A stretch of 64,000 nucleotides of DNA from Aminomonas paucivorans DSM 12260 (GCF_000165795.1 NZ_CM001022.1:992001-1056000), one strand, 5' to 3'. Shown: positions 1 through 8,775, counted from the first letter of the stretch. Program-made: numbers and translations. The notes: generated by a model not told the origin, from the sequence alone.

Positions 1-1
1 G

Positions 2-859
2 GACGTGGCCAAGGCGGTGAGCATCCTCATCACCAACCAGGGCAGCGCGGCGGCCTACCAGGGGCAGGGGCTGGTGAAGGTCCCGGGAGTGCCCAAGGTC
101 ATGATTCCCACCACCGCCGGGACCGGTTCGGAGGTTACCTCCACCGCCGTGCTCAGCCGCAAGGGCGACGGCTTCAAGGGGAGCATCAGCGACGACCGGC
201 TCCGTCCGGACTACAGCTTCCTGGACCCGGAGCTGACCTTCACCATGCCCCCGAAGGTCACCGCCTCCACGGGGATGGACGCCCTGGTGCACGCCCTGGA
301 AGGCTACACCGGCCGACAGGCCAGCCCCTTCAGCGATCTTTTCGCCCGGGAGGCTCTGACCCGCATCGGCAAGTGGCTGCGCATCGCCACCTGGAACGGC
401 AAGGACCTGGAGGCGCGCAGCGAGATGCTCCTGGCCTCCTTCTACGCCGGGGTCACCCTGGCCAACGCCGGGGTGGGGGCCTGCCACGCCCTGGCCTATC
501 CCCTGGGCGGCTCCTTCGGGGTGGGGCACGGCTGCTGCAACGCCCTGATGCTCCCCTACGTGGTGCGGTACAACGTCCCCGCCCGGAGCGACCGGTACGC
601 CCAGGCTGCGGCCTGGCTCGGCCTGGGCACCGAGGGATGGCCGGATCGGGAGGCCGCCCTGGCCTGCGCCGAGGGGCTGGAGGACCTGGTGGAGGATCTC
701 TCCCTGCCCCGGAAGCTCTCTGCCCTCAAGGCGGGCATCGAGGAGAAGCACTTCGACGCCCTGGCGGAGGTGGCCCTGGGGATGGCCGATTTCCTGGAGA
801 ACAACCCCAGGCCCCTGGACAAGAAGGCCTGCATCGTCCTGTACAAGGAGGCGTTCTGA
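2..859 (+). CDS. kdnB: Iron-containing alcohol dehydrogenase, probable Kdo 8-oxidase (5'-truncated by window edge)
   Basis: The reading frame is open to the left edge, so the N-terminal nucleotide-binding part (roughly the first 90-100 residues) is missing; the GTG at 5 is an internal Val of the family's 'DVAKA' segment. What remains is the C-terminal half of the group III (Fe) alcohol dehydrogenase fold: 'TTAGTGSEVT', then the metal-ligand histidines in 'HALEGYTG', 'CHALAYPLG' and 'GVGHG'. It is followed four bases later by a KdnA-like aminotransferase. In Shewanella, KdnB (same family) oxidises C8 of Kdo and KdnA then aminates it, giving 8-amino-3,8-dideoxy-Kdo for LPS. The family is seen directly; the Kdo substrate is inferred from the neighbour and the LPS operon. 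A generic alcohol dehydrogenase is the alternative. Confidence 0.72.
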   Translation, partial: DVAKAVSILITNQGSAAAYQGQGLVKVPGVPKVMIPTTAGTGSEVTSTAVLSRKGDGFKGSISDDRLRPDYSFLDPELTFTMPPKVTASTGMDALVHALEGYTGRQASPFSDLFAREALTRIGKWLRIATWNGKDLEARSEMLLASFYAGVTLANAGVGACHALAYPLGGSFGVGHGCCNALMLPYVVRYNVPARSDRYAQAAAWLGLGTEGWPDREAALACAEGLEDLVEDLSLPRKLSALKAGIEEKHFDALAEVALGMADFLENNPRPLDKKACIVLYKEAF

Positions 860-863
860 CGCC

Positions 864-2066
864 ATGCCGGGTTCCGAGCTGTTCGACCAGAGGGAGATCG
901 ACGCCGTCGCGGACGTGCTGCGTCGGCGGGTGGTGCACCGGTACTCCTACCAGGGGGTCCGGGAGGGCATCTACCGGGTGGAGGAGTTCGAACGGGCGGT
1001 GGCGGAGAAGTATGGGGCCCGGTACGCCCTTGCGGTCTCCAACGGCAGCGCCGCCCTCTACGTGGCCCTCAAGGCCATGGGCATCGGCCCGGGGGACGAG
1101 GTCGTCACCACCCCCTTCACCTTCATCGCCAGCGTGGAGGCCATCCTGGAGTGCGGCGCCGTGCCGGTGCTGGGGGAGATCGATGAGAGTCTGAACCTGG
1201 ACCCCTGCTCCGCGGCGGACTGCATCACCCACCGGACCAAGGCGGTCATGCCGGTGCACATGTTCGGCGGCGCGGCGGACATGGATGCCTTCAAAACCCT
1301 CTGCGACGAGGAGGGGGTCCATCTCTTCGAGGACTCCTGTCAGGCCATGGGGGCCACCTTCCGGGGCCGGGCCTGCGGCACCCTGGGGAAGTGGGGCACC
1401 TTCAGCCTGGACCCCAACAAGATCGTCACCGTGGGGGAGGGCGGCCTGATCCTCACGGACGACGAGGACCTCTGCCGGCGCATGGAGACCTACCACGACC
1501 ACGGACACCTGCACGACAAGGGCATCGACCGGGGGGCGGAGCGCAAGGCTTGCCTGGGCTTCAACTTCCGCATGAGCGAGATCCAGGGCGCCCTGGGGCT
1601 GGTGGGGTTGGACAAGCTGGACGGGGCCATCTCCCGCCTGCGGTCCACCCGGGACCGGGTTCTGGAGGCGGTGTCCGATACGGGGCTGGTCACCCGCAGG
1701 CTTCCCGACCCGACGGGGGACATTGCCACCCAGATCGTCTTCCTCCTCCCCGACGGGACCAAGGCCCGAGCCTTCCAGGCGGCCGCCAGGGAGGCGGGCT
1801 TCGGCTGCGGCATCCTGAGCGACAACACCTGGCACTACGCCCGGCACTGGGAGACCCTGCGGGAGGGAAGCACCTACAGCCGGGTGCGCTGCCCCTACGA
1901 CTGTCCCCACGCGGACGACGTCCCGGCCTACCGGCCCTCCGAGTGGCCCGTCACCCACTCCATCCTGGAGCGGGCGGCGATGTTCGGCCTGGACATCCTC
2001 ATGGACGACGCCAAGGTGGACCACCTGATCCGGGCGATCCGAGCCGGAGCCCAGGCGGCCCTCTAG
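864..2066 (+). CDS. kdnA: DegT/DnrJ/EryC1 aminotransferase, 8-amino-3,8-dideoxy-Kdo synthase
   Basis: 400 residues, the usual length of PLP-dependent sugar aminotransferases. The start 'MPGSELF' and the block 'YHDHGHLHDKGIDRGAE' resemble Shewanella KdnA as I recall it, more closely than generic DegT proteins. The PLP lysine is Lys186 in 'SLDPNKIVTVGEGG'; 'EDSCQAMGA' is the cofactor-binding aspartate region. The enzyme would transfer an amino group to the C8 aldehyde made by the upstream oxidase, yielding Kdo8N for the LPS inner core. A Shine-Dalgarno-like AAGGAGGCG sits inside the end of the preceding gene. The family is certain; the specific substrate rests on recalled similarity and on pairing with the Fe-dehydrogenase, HldE and heptosyltransferase. 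Confidence 0.82.
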   Translation: MPGSELFDQREIDAVADVLRRRVVHRYSYQGVREGIYRVEEFERAVAEKYGARYALAVSNGSAALYVALKAMGIGPGDEVVTTPFTFIASVEAILECGAVPVLGEIDESLNLDPCSAADCITHRTKAVMPVHMFGGAADMDAFKTLCDEEGVHLFEDSCQAMGATFRGRACGTLGKWGTFSLDPNKIVTVGEGGLILTDDEDLCRRMETYHDHGHLHDKGIDRGAERKACLGFNFRMSEIQGALGLVGLDKLDGAISRLRSTRDRVLEAVSDTGLVTRRLPDPTGDIATQIVFLLPDGTKARAFQAAAREAGFGCGILSDNTWHYARHWETLREGSTYSRVRCPYDCPHADDVPAYRPSEWPVTHSILERAAMFGLDILMDDAKVDHLIRAIRAGAQAAL

Positions 2067-2139
2067 GCGGAGTGCAGACCCGGGGAGGGCGCGGGTCGCC
2101 TCGCGTCCTCCCCCTTCCTTTGCCGAGGGGGTCCCGACC

Positions 2140-3435
2140 ATGTCTGCCCACCCCATCCGATCCATCCTCATCCTGAGCGACGGCATCCGGGGGCACCTGA
2201 CCCAGAGCCGAGGGGTGGCCCATTGGCTCGAAGGGCTTCTGGCCCCGGAGGTTTCCCGGGAAGGCCTGGTCCGGGAGCTGGAGGTCCCCTCCCTGGGGGG
2301 GATGGATTCCTGTCGGGCCAAATGGGGCCTTCGCTGCCTTCTCCAGGGGGGACGCCGCAAGGCCCGGGACTGGCTGGCCTCCGCCGGGGGTGACGGACTG
2401 GCCCGATCCACGAGCGCCTTTTTGCGGGAGCGGGGAGACGGAGGGATTCCCGCCCCGGGGGGCTCGGGCCTCCTGATCCTCTCCGCCGGAAGCCGGGCGG
2501 CCCCCTACAACCTGGCCCTGGGGGTCCTCTTCGGAGGATGCAGCGTCACCCTCATGACCCCCTCCCTCTTCGGGGTGGACCCCTTCGATTTCGCCATCGT
2601 TCCGGAACACGACCACCCTCCCCGGCGCCCCAACGTGCTGGCCACCGTGGGAGCCCCCAACGCCATCGTCCCGGAGGAGCTGTCCCGGGAGGGGGAGGCC
2701 CTCCTGGAGCGGTTTCCCCCGCAGGGGGAGCGCCGTTGGGCGGTGCTGCTGGGGGGGGACGACCGGAACTACCGCATCTCCTCCCGGTGGGTGATGAAGG
2801 AGATGGGCCTCCTGCTGCGCCGGGCGGAGGCCTATCGGGCGGACCTGTACGTCACCACCTCCCGCCGCACCAGTCCCGCCGCGGAGGCGGCGACGGAACG
2901 GCTTCTGAAGGGGCATCCCCTGGTGCGGATGCTCGTGGTGGCCTCCAAGACCCCGGAGAACCCCGTCCCGGGCATGTTGGGGGCCTGCGGGCGCACCTTC
3001 TGCACCGAGGACTCCGTCTCCATGGTCTCCGAAGCCGCCACGGCGGGACACCGGGTGACCCTGCTCCGGGTGGAGCGCACCGTGGGGTTCCGGTCCCACC
3101 TGTGCGCCTTTGCCCAGAAGGCCGCGCAGATGCGCCTCCTGAGCCCCGCCCGGGTCTTTGGACCCCCTCGGTTCGAGGGGCTCTTCGACGCCCTGAAACG
3201 GGAGGGACGTCTGGAGGAGTGGGAGCGGGTCAAGCGGGAACTTCCCCTGGCCTACGGGGCCAAGAACCGCACGGAGCGCATCCCCCTGGAGGATCCTCCC
3301 CCCCCCTCGGGGGAATTCAACGAGGCGAAGCGTGCGGCGGCCTGGCTGGTGGAGAGCCTGGCGGGGAGGGGCGAGTTTTCGGGACGGGGTGCCAGGCGGA
3401 GCCCGGCGCCGGAAGGAGAGGGGGTGCGCAGATGA
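2140..3435 (+). CDS. Mitochondrial-fission ELM1-like (DUF1022) family protein
   Basis: 431 residues. It begins with 'ILILSDGIRGHLTQSRGVA', like the SDG-x-GHxxQ segment of the ELM1/DUF1022 family, and carries the later family hallmarks 'GGDDRNY', 'TTSRRT' and 'VSMVSEAATAG'. These resemble the donor-binding half of GT-B glycosyltransferases. No signal peptide is visible. In bacteria such genes lie in LPS or capsule clusters, and here it lies between kdnA and hldE, overlapping the latter by ATGA. The family call is solid. The exact reaction is unknown; a glycosyltransferase or sugar-transfer role in LPS core assembly is inference. The start ATG is preceded by GAGGGGG about seven bases upstream. 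Confidence 0.75.
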   Translation: MSAHPIRSILILSDGIRGHLTQSRGVAHWLEGLLAPEVSREGLVRELEVPSLGGMDSCRAKWGLRCLLQGGRRKARDWLASAGGDGLARSTSAFLRERGDGGIPAPGGSGLLILSAGSRAAPYNLALGVLFGGCSVTLMTPSLFGVDPFDFAIVPEHDHPPRRPNVLATVGAPNAIVPEELSREGEALLERFPPQGERRWAVLLGGDDRNYRISSRWVMKEMGLLLRRAEAYRADLYVTTSRRTSPAAEAATERLLKGHPLVRMLVVASKTPENPVPGMLGACGRTFCTEDSVSMVSEAATAGHRVTLLRVERTVGFRSHLCAFAQKAAQMRLLSPARVFGPPRFEGLFDALKREGRLEEWERVKRELPLAYGAKNRTERIPLEDPPPPSGEFNEAKRAAAWLVESLAGRGEFSGRGARRSPAPEGEGVRR

Positions 3436-4907
3436 TCGGAGAACGCCTTTCTTCCAAGCTCCTGCGCCTCCTGGAGGCCCGGTCCGTGTCCTCCTCCCTG
3501 GCGGTGGTGGGAGACCTGGCCCTGGACCGATACCTCTGCGGCACCGTGGAGCGCATCTCCCGGGAGGCCCCCATCCCGGTGGTGGTCCAGCAAGGGGTGC
3601 ACGCCAACCCGGGTTGCGCGGGCAACGGGGCCATGAACCTGGCGGGTCTGGGCTGCGCCGTGGGGGTCGCCGGGGCGGTGGGGGAGGACGGGGAGGCTCG
3701 GGAACTGGCGGAACTCTTCCACCGGAAGGGAGTCCGCTCCTTCCTCCTGCCCGCCCGGAGCAGCACCGTCCTCAAGACCCGGGTGGTCTCGGGAAGGCAG
3801 CAGATGCTGCGGGTCGACCGGGGCACCCGGGAGAGCCTGAAGGAGGAGGACCGAAGGGCCCTGACCTCCTGGTGTCGCCGTTGCTGGGACGAGGGAACGG
3901 AGGGGCTCATCCTCTCGGACTACGGCTACGGGGTCTGCGACGAGGCCCTGTGCCGGGAGCTTCTGGGAAGCCTCCCCTCGGGCGTCCCCGGGGTGGTGGA
4001 CCCCCGAGGGTCGGACTGGTCCAAGTACCGGGGGGCCGCGCTGCTCACCCCCAACCTCCAGGAGCTTGCCGAGGCGGCCGGACGCCCCGTCCCCAACGAG
4101 GACCGGGCGGTGCTGGCGGCGGCGGAGGAGGCCCGGGGACGCTTCGGCCTGGGCTCCCTCCTGGTGACCCGTTCCGAGGCGGGGATGACCCTGGTGGGGG
4201 AGGAGGGGCACCTGCACGTGGAGGCGGACCGACGGGAGGTCTTCGACGTCTCCGGGGCGGGGGACACGGTGATCGCCACCGTGGCGGCCCTGCTGACCGC
4301 AGGGATCGCCCTGGAGGAGGCCGTCGGGGTGGCCAACCGGGCGGCGGGGCTGGTGGTGCAGAAGGCGGGTACCCGCCCCATCGGGATGGAGGAGCTTGCC
4401 GCTTCCTACCGAAGCGGCGAGGGAACTCGTCCCGCCAAGGAGGCGGGATGGGAGGAGGCTCGCCGCAGGGTGGAGGCCTGGAAGGCCGAGGGACTCACCG
4501 TGGCCGCCACCAACGGCTGTTTCGACGCCCTCCACGGGGGACACCTGTTCTCCCTGGGGGAGGCGAGGCGTCAGGGGGACCGGCTGGTGGTGGCGGTGAA
4601 CTCCGACGCCTCCGTCCGGGGGCTCAAGGGTCCCACCCGCCCCCTGTTTCCCCTGCGGGAGCGGGTTGCCCTGCTGTCCGCCCTGGAGATGGTGGACCTG
4701 GTGGTTCCCTTCGACGAGCCCAGCCCGGAAACCCTCTACCGGAGCCTGCGTCCCCACGTGCTGGTGAAGGGGGAGGAGTACCGGGACCGGCCCCTCCCCG
4801 AGGCCGCCTGGGCGGACCGGGTGGTCTTCCTGCCCCGCATCGAGGGCCTTTCCACCACCGCCCTGGAGGAACGGATCCGGGAAACCGGAAGGACTCCCGG
4901 AAGGTGA
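3432..4907 (+). CDS. hldE: Bifunctional D-beta-D-heptose 7-phosphate kinase / 1-phosphate adenylyltransferase
   Basis: 491 residues, the right size for HldE. The N-terminal ~320 residues are a PfkB/ribokinase-type kinase with 'NPGCAGNGAMNLAGLG' early and the anion-hole/catalytic 'FDVSGAGDTV' late. The C-terminal ~150 residues are a nucleotidyltransferase with 'TNGCFDALHGGH' (HxGH) and 'VKGEEYRDRPLPE'. Together they catalyse two of the steps from D-glycero-D-manno-heptose 7-phosphate towards ADP-heptose, the donor for the heptosyltransferase encoded next. The ATG at 3432 was chosen because it overlaps the upstream stop as ATGA and starts exactly at the kinase domain. The gene ends in a GTGA overlap with the next gene, indicating translational coupling. 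Confidence 0.93.
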   Translation: MIGERLSSKLLRLLEARSVSSSLAVVGDLALDRYLCGTVERISREAPIPVVVQQGVHANPGCAGNGAMNLAGLGCAVGVAGAVGEDGEARELAELFHRKGVRSFLLPARSSTVLKTRVVSGRQQMLRVDRGTRESLKEEDRRALTSWCRRCWDEGTEGLILSDYGYGVCDEALCRELLGSLPSGVPGVVDPRGSDWSKYRGAALLTPNLQELAEAAGRPVPNEDRAVLAAAEEARGRFGLGSLLVTRSEAGMTLVGEEGHLHVEADRREVFDVSGAGDTVIATVAALLTAGIALEEAVGVANRAAGLVVQKAGTRPIGMEELAASYRSGEGTRPAKEAGWEEARRRVEAWKAEGLTVAATNGCFDALHGGHLFSLGEARRQGDRLVVAVNSDASVRGLKGPTRPLFPLRERVALLSALEMVDLVVPFDEPSPETLYRSLRPHVLVKGEEYRDRPLPEAAWADRVVFLPRIEGLSTTALEERIRETGRTPGR

Positions 4908-5887
4908 AGTCCCCCACCGCGGGCTTCGAGAACCGCCCCCTCAGGGTCCTCTTCGTGCGCTACTCCTCCCTGGGGGACGTGGTGTTCTCCGTGGACATCG
5001 CCCGCTCCCTGGCGGAACGGTTCCCTCTGTGGGATCTCACCTGGCTGGTGGAGGCCCCCTACGCCCCCCTGGTGGCCGCCCAGTCCTTCGTCTCCCGGGT
5101 GATCCCCTGGAACCGAAGGGAGGGGCTGGGGGGCTTCCTGCGGCTGATCCGCCGGATCCGGAAGGAGAAGTTCGACCTTCTGGTGAACCTCCAGGGGGGA
5201 GACCGGGCGACCTTCCTGGCCCTGGCCTCGGGGGTCCCCCTGCGCTACGGGGACCACCGCTGGCTCCAGTGGGTCTTCCGGCAGAACCTCTACTGGGCCC
5301 TGGGGATCCTGCAGGTCTCCCTGTTCCCCCGAAGGGGGGCCTACCTGGAGGCTCCCTCCGTCCCCCTGCCGGAGGAGCTGGAGGAGACGGGACATCCCCG
5401 TATCGTGGTGGCCGTAGGGGCCAGCCATCCCCGCAAGCGCTGGCCCGAGCCCCGGCTTCGGGCCTACCTGGAGGCCCTTCGGGGGGAGGCGTCCCTCGTC
5501 CTGGTGGGGTCCGGCCCGGAGGAGAGGGGTGTGGGGGAGGCTTTGTCCCGGGCGGTGCCCGGGGTCCTGAACCTGGTGGACCGTCTCTCCCTGGAAGGAT
5601 TGGTGGGCACCCTGGCCCGGGCGGACCTGGCGGTGGCGGGGGACACGGGGCCCCTGCACCTGGCCCGCGCCCTGGGGCGTCCCGTCCTGGGGCTCTGGGG
5701 CCCCACCCGCCTCTCGGAACCCTACATGGCCACCCTGGACGGGGAGGTCTCCTGCCCCTGCCCCCGAAGGGGGTGCCTGGACTGGAGCTGTACTCTCCCC
5801 TGCATGGAGACCATCCCGGTGGAAGACGTCCTGGGGGAGACCCGACGGATCCTGGGGCTTCGGGACCTCGAAGCGCCGGGGCCATGA
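4904..5887 (+). CDS. ADP-heptose:LPS heptosyltransferase (GT9)
   Basis: 327 residues, starting with GTG in a GTGA overlap with hldE. It is a GT-B glycosyltransferase of family 9: 'RVLFVRYSSLGDVVFS' at the N-terminus is the acceptor-domain signature, and 'AGDTGPLHLARALGRPVLGLWGPT' at about residues 245-270 (split here as AGDTGPLHLARALG then RPVLGLWGPT) is the ADP-heptose-binding motif. The late cysteines ('CPCPRRGCLDWSC') are common in the WaaF/WaaC/WaaQ group. It transfers L,D- or D,D-heptose to the inner core, at the cytoplasmic face. Whether it is the first or second heptosyltransferase cannot be decided, so no symbol is given. Confidence 0.88.
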   Translation: MKSPTAGFENRPLRVLFVRYSSLGDVVFSVDIARSLAERFPLWDLTWLVEAPYAPLVAAQSFVSRVIPWNRREGLGGFLRLIRRIRKEKFDLLVNLQGGDRATFLALASGVPLRYGDHRWLQWVFRQNLYWALGILQVSLFPRRGAYLEAPSVPLPEELEETGHPRIVVAVGASHPRKRWPEPRLRAYLEALRGEASLVLVGSGPEERGVGEALSRAVPGVLNLVDRLSLEGLVGTLARADLAVAGDTGPLHLARALGRPVLGLWGPTRLSEPYMATLDGEVSCPCPRRGCLDWSCTLPCMETIPVEDVLGETRRILGLRDLEAPGP

Positions 5888-6960
5888 AGGGACGGACGGG
5901 CGTTCCCGCAGGTCCCTGGAAGGTGCTGCACCTTCTCCCGGAGCTGGAGGAGGGGGGGGTGGAGCGCCACGTCCTGCGCCTGGCCCGGGAGCAGCGGTGC
6001 CGGGGCCTGGACGCGGGGGTGGCCAGCGCGGGAGGCCGCCTGGAGGCGGAACTGACGGCCTCGGGGGTCCCTCACCTTCGTCTTCCTCTTCGGCAGAAGA
6101 ACCCCCTCACCGGGGCCCTCGCCGCCCTGCGCCTGGCCCGAATCTGCCGCGCCGAAGGCTGGAACCTCCTCCATGCCCATTCCCGGGTACCCGCCTGGAT
6201 CGCCTGGTGGACCTCCTCCCTCTGCGGGGTGCCCTGGGTGGTCACCTGCCACGCCCCCTACTCCCTCAACGCGGGACTGGCCCCCTACCGGCACGCCCGG
6301 GGAGCCCTCTGCGTCTCCGGGACGGTGGAGCGGGCTCTGTCCCCCCGGCTCCCGGTGCTGCGCCGAGTGGTCTGGACGGGGGTGGAGCCCTCCCGGGTGC
6401 CTCGTCCCTTCTCCCGCCGTCCCGGGCCGCTCCGCTGGCTCTTCGTGGGGCGCCTCACCCGGATCAAGGGGCCTGACCTGCTCCTGGAGGCCCTGTCCTC
6501 CCTCCCCCGGGAGGGGTGGACCCTGTCCCTGGCGGGGGACGGCCCCCTGCGGGGGGAACTGGAGGCCCTCGTCCGGGAACGGAACCTGGGGGACCGGGTG
6601 GCCTTTCTGGGCTACCGGGACGACGTGGCGGCCCTGACGGCGGAGGCGGACCTGATGCTGGTCCCTTCCCGGGACGAGGGCATGGGCCTGGCGGCGGCGG
6701 AGGCGGCGGTGGCGGGGTGCCCCCTGGTCCTCTCGGACCTGCCCGCCTTCCGGGAACTCTTCGTCCCCCACCCGGGCCTGTTCGTCCCTCCCGGACGCCC
6801 GGGGGATTGGGCCCAGGCTCTGCGGCAGGCGCTGGAGGGCCCGGAGAACCTCCGGACGCCGTCCCTCCTGCGGGACCTTTCCGTGGGGCGATGGCTGGAG
6901 GAGACCGATTCGTTCTACCGGGAAATCCGAGGAGGCCACGACCATGTCCTTGTGGGATAA
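5884..6960 (+). CDS. Glycosyltransferase family 4 (GT-B)
   Basis: 358 residues, with an ATGA overlap with the heptosyltransferase. The N-terminus 'LHLLPELEEGGVERHV' is the typical glycine-rich acceptor loop of GT4 enzymes. The C-terminal Rossmann domain has 'FVGRLTRIKGPDLLLEA' (phosphate-binding Lys), 'LAGDGPLRGELE' and the E-x7-E element in 'PSRDEGMGLAAAEAA'. It probably adds a hexose or heptose to the growing LPS core. Donor and acceptor cannot be read from sequence. It overlaps the following GT10 gene by 17 bases. Confidence 0.87.
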   Translation: MKGRTGVPAGPWKVLHLLPELEEGGVERHVLRLAREQRCRGLDAGVASAGGRLEAELTASGVPHLRLPLRQKNPLTGALAALRLARICRAEGWNLLHAHSRVPAWIAWWTSSLCGVPWVVTCHAPYSLNAGLAPYRHARGALCVSGTVERALSPRLPVLRRVVWTGVEPSRVPRPFSRRPGPLRWLFVGRLTRIKGPDLLLEALSSLPREGWTLSLAGDGPLRGELEALVRERNLGDRVAFLGYRDDVAALTAEADLMLVPSRDEGMGLAAAEAAVAGCPLVLSDLPAFRELFVPHPGLFVPPGRPGDWAQALRQALEGPENLRTPSLLRDLSVGRWLEETDSFYREIRGGHDHVLVG

Positions 6961-7855
6961 GCTGCGGAACCGCTTCGTCGGCTGCGGCCGGGACGGGGTG
7001 GTGCGCCACGTCAACTGGTGGGACAACCGACCCTCCTGGTTTTCCCGGTTTCTCAACCGCCGCCTGGGCCTGCCCCCGGAGGCGCGTTTCCGGTTCTACA
7101 GCGTCTTCGGCCCCAAGGAGCTGGTGTACCGCCCGGTTCGGGGAGCCAAGGTCTTCTTCAGCGGGGAGAACCTGCACCGCTTCTACCGGGAGTACGAGGA
7201 CTACTGCCTGGACGAGGTGGACCTGGCCCTGGGGTTCGACGACCTCCCGAACCCCCGCTACCTGCGCTTTCCCCTGTGGATCACCCGGATCTTTCCGCCC
7301 GAGGCGACGGAGGAGGCCATCGGGGAGGAAATCCGGCGCATGAACCGGCCCCGCCCGCCCCGGGAACGGCTCTTCGCCCTCATCGCGGGGCACGACAAGT
7401 GGAACACCCGCACGCCCCTCCACGATGCCCTGTCCGCCCGGTATCCCGTGGACTGCGCCGGGCGCTGGAGGCGCAACACCCGGGAGCTTCAGGCCCGCTT
7501 CGGGGACGACAAACGGCGGTTCCTGGAGCAGTACGCCTTCAACATCTGCCCGGAGAACACCGACACCCCCCTGTACGTGACGGAGAAGCCCTTCGAGGCG
7601 ATCCAGGCGGGGTGCACCCCCGTCTACTTCGGATCGGGCAACCGGCCGGAGCCGGAGGTCCTGAACCGGGAGGCCCTGGTCCTCTGGGACCCCGGGAGCC
7701 CCGGGGAGGCCCTGGAGACGATCCGTCGGGCCGTGGAGGACCCCGCCTTCGGGGAGGAGCTGCGTTCCCGCCCCTTTTTCCTGCCCAGGGCGGCGGAGGT
7801 GGTGGCGGAGAAGTTCGCCGCCCTGGAGGCCCTGCTCCGTCGGTGCGTCCCGTGA
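6944..7855 (+). CDS. GT10 (alpha-1,3/4-fucosyltransferase family) glycosyltransferase
   Basis: 303 residues. The C-terminal part has the GT10 hallmark: an acidic/Asn-rich stretch 'FNICPENTD' followed by 'YVTEKPFEAIQAGCTPVYFG'. In known family members this forms the GDP-fucose site. The N-terminal part ('VFFSGENL', 'LGFDDL') also follows GT10 order. Bacterial members occur in Helicobacter and Bacteroides LPS or glycoprotein clusters. Here it sits between a GT4 and a GT2 enzyme in an LPS operon, so it would decorate the outer core. The family is clear; fucose as donor is inference, since no GDP-fucose synthesis genes are in the window. Confidence 0.82.
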   Translation: MSLWDKLRNRFVGCGRDGVVRHVNWWDNRPSWFSRFLNRRLGLPPEARFRFYSVFGPKELVYRPVRGAKVFFSGENLHRFYREYEDYCLDEVDLALGFDDLPNPRYLRFPLWITRIFPPEATEEAIGEEIRRMNRPRPPRERLFALIAGHDKWNTRTPLHDALSARYPVDCAGRWRRNTRELQARFGDDKRRFLEQYAFNICPENTDTPLYVTEKPFEAIQAGCTPVYFGSGNRPEPEVLNREALVLWDPGSPGEALETIRRAVEDPAFGEELRSRPFFLPRAAEVVAEKFAALEALLRRCVP

Positions 7856-8775
7856 CCCGGCCCCTCCTTTCCCTGGTGGTCCCGGCCTTTCAGGCCCGTT
7901 CCACCCTAGGGGACTGTCTGGACTCCCTTCTGGCGGTGGAGGAGGGGACGGAGATCCTGGTGGTGGACGACGGTTCCGAGGACGACACGGCGGTCCTGGC
8001 GGAGGCCCGGCTGGCCTCCCGGCCGGGCAGCCGGGTGCTGCGCACCCCGAACCGGGGCCCCGGAGCGGCCCGCAACCTGGGGCTTCGGGAGGCCCGGGGC
8101 CGCCACGTCCTCTTCGTGGACAGCGACGACCTAGTGCTCCCCGAGGCTCTGCAGGGGGCGCTGCGCCTTCTGGATCGGGACGGGACGGACCTGCTGGGGG
8201 CGGACTACCTCCAGACCTTCGAGGGGACGGGGAGGACGGAACGGGTGTGTCGGGGGTTTCCCCTCGGCCTGAACGGGCCGGAAGGGGCGGAACGCATGAG
8301 GCGCTGTCTGCTCTTCCGGCATTTCAAGCCTCTGGTGTGGGCGCACATCTTCCGCCGCGACCGCTTGTTGGAGGAGGGGGTCTTCTTCCTGGAGGGGCGC
8401 TTCTTCGAGGACGAGGAGTGGATGCCCCGAGCCATCCTGGCCGCCCGAACCCTCCAGGCCTTTCCCGAACCCTGGTACCTCTACCGGCGTCGGGGAGGCT
8501 CCATCAGCGCCGCAACCAGCCTGCGGAAGGTGGAGGACAAGGTCTTCGTCGCTCGGGAGATGGGCCGCCGGGGGGACGGCGTCACCCCTCCCTGGAAGGA
8601 CTTCTTCCGGTACGCGGAGCAGCGGATCCTGAAATCCGCCCGTCGGGACCTGGCGACCCTGCCCCGGGAAGCGGAGGGACGGGAGGTCCTGGAGGGGGAG
8701 ATCGCCCGGGCCTGGAACCCGGGGCGCTACTGGTGGGGCAAGGCGGTCCAGGCCGTCCGGGCCCGGTTTATCTGA
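7852..8775 (+). CDS. Glycosyltransferase family 2 (GT-A)
   Basis: 307 residues, starting with GTG in a GTGA overlap with the GT10 gene. The N-terminal GT-A domain shows 'LSLVVPAFQ', 'ILVVDDGSEDDT', 'NRGPGAARNLGL' and the metal-binding 'LFVDSDD'. A later 'FFEDEEWM' is in the position of the catalytic base. The C-terminal ~80 residues are basic and amphipathic. It is the last gene of the + strand LPS operon; its stop overlaps by eight bases the stop of the convergent gene on the other strand. Confidence 0.88.
   Translation: MTRPLLSLVVPAFQARSTLGDCLDSLLAVEEGTEILVVDDGSEDDTAVLAEARLASRPGSRVLRTPNRGPGAARNLGLREARGRHVLFVDSDDLVLPEALQGALRLLDRDGTDLLGADYLQTFEGTGRTERVCRGFPLGLNGPEGAERMRRCLLFRHFKPLVWAHIFRRDRLLEEGVFFLEGRFFEDEEWMPRAILAARTLQAFPEPWYLYRRRGGSISAATSLRKVEDKVFVAREMGRRGDGVTPPWKDFFRYAEQRILKSARRDLATLPREAEGREVLEGEIARAWNPGRYWWGKAVQAVRARFI

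Noticed and set aside
726-2411. Long minus-strand open frames opposite kdnA and the ELM1 gene
   Set aside because: High-GC shadow frames; low-complexity Arg/Gly/Pro content, no motifs, while the plus strand has clear families.
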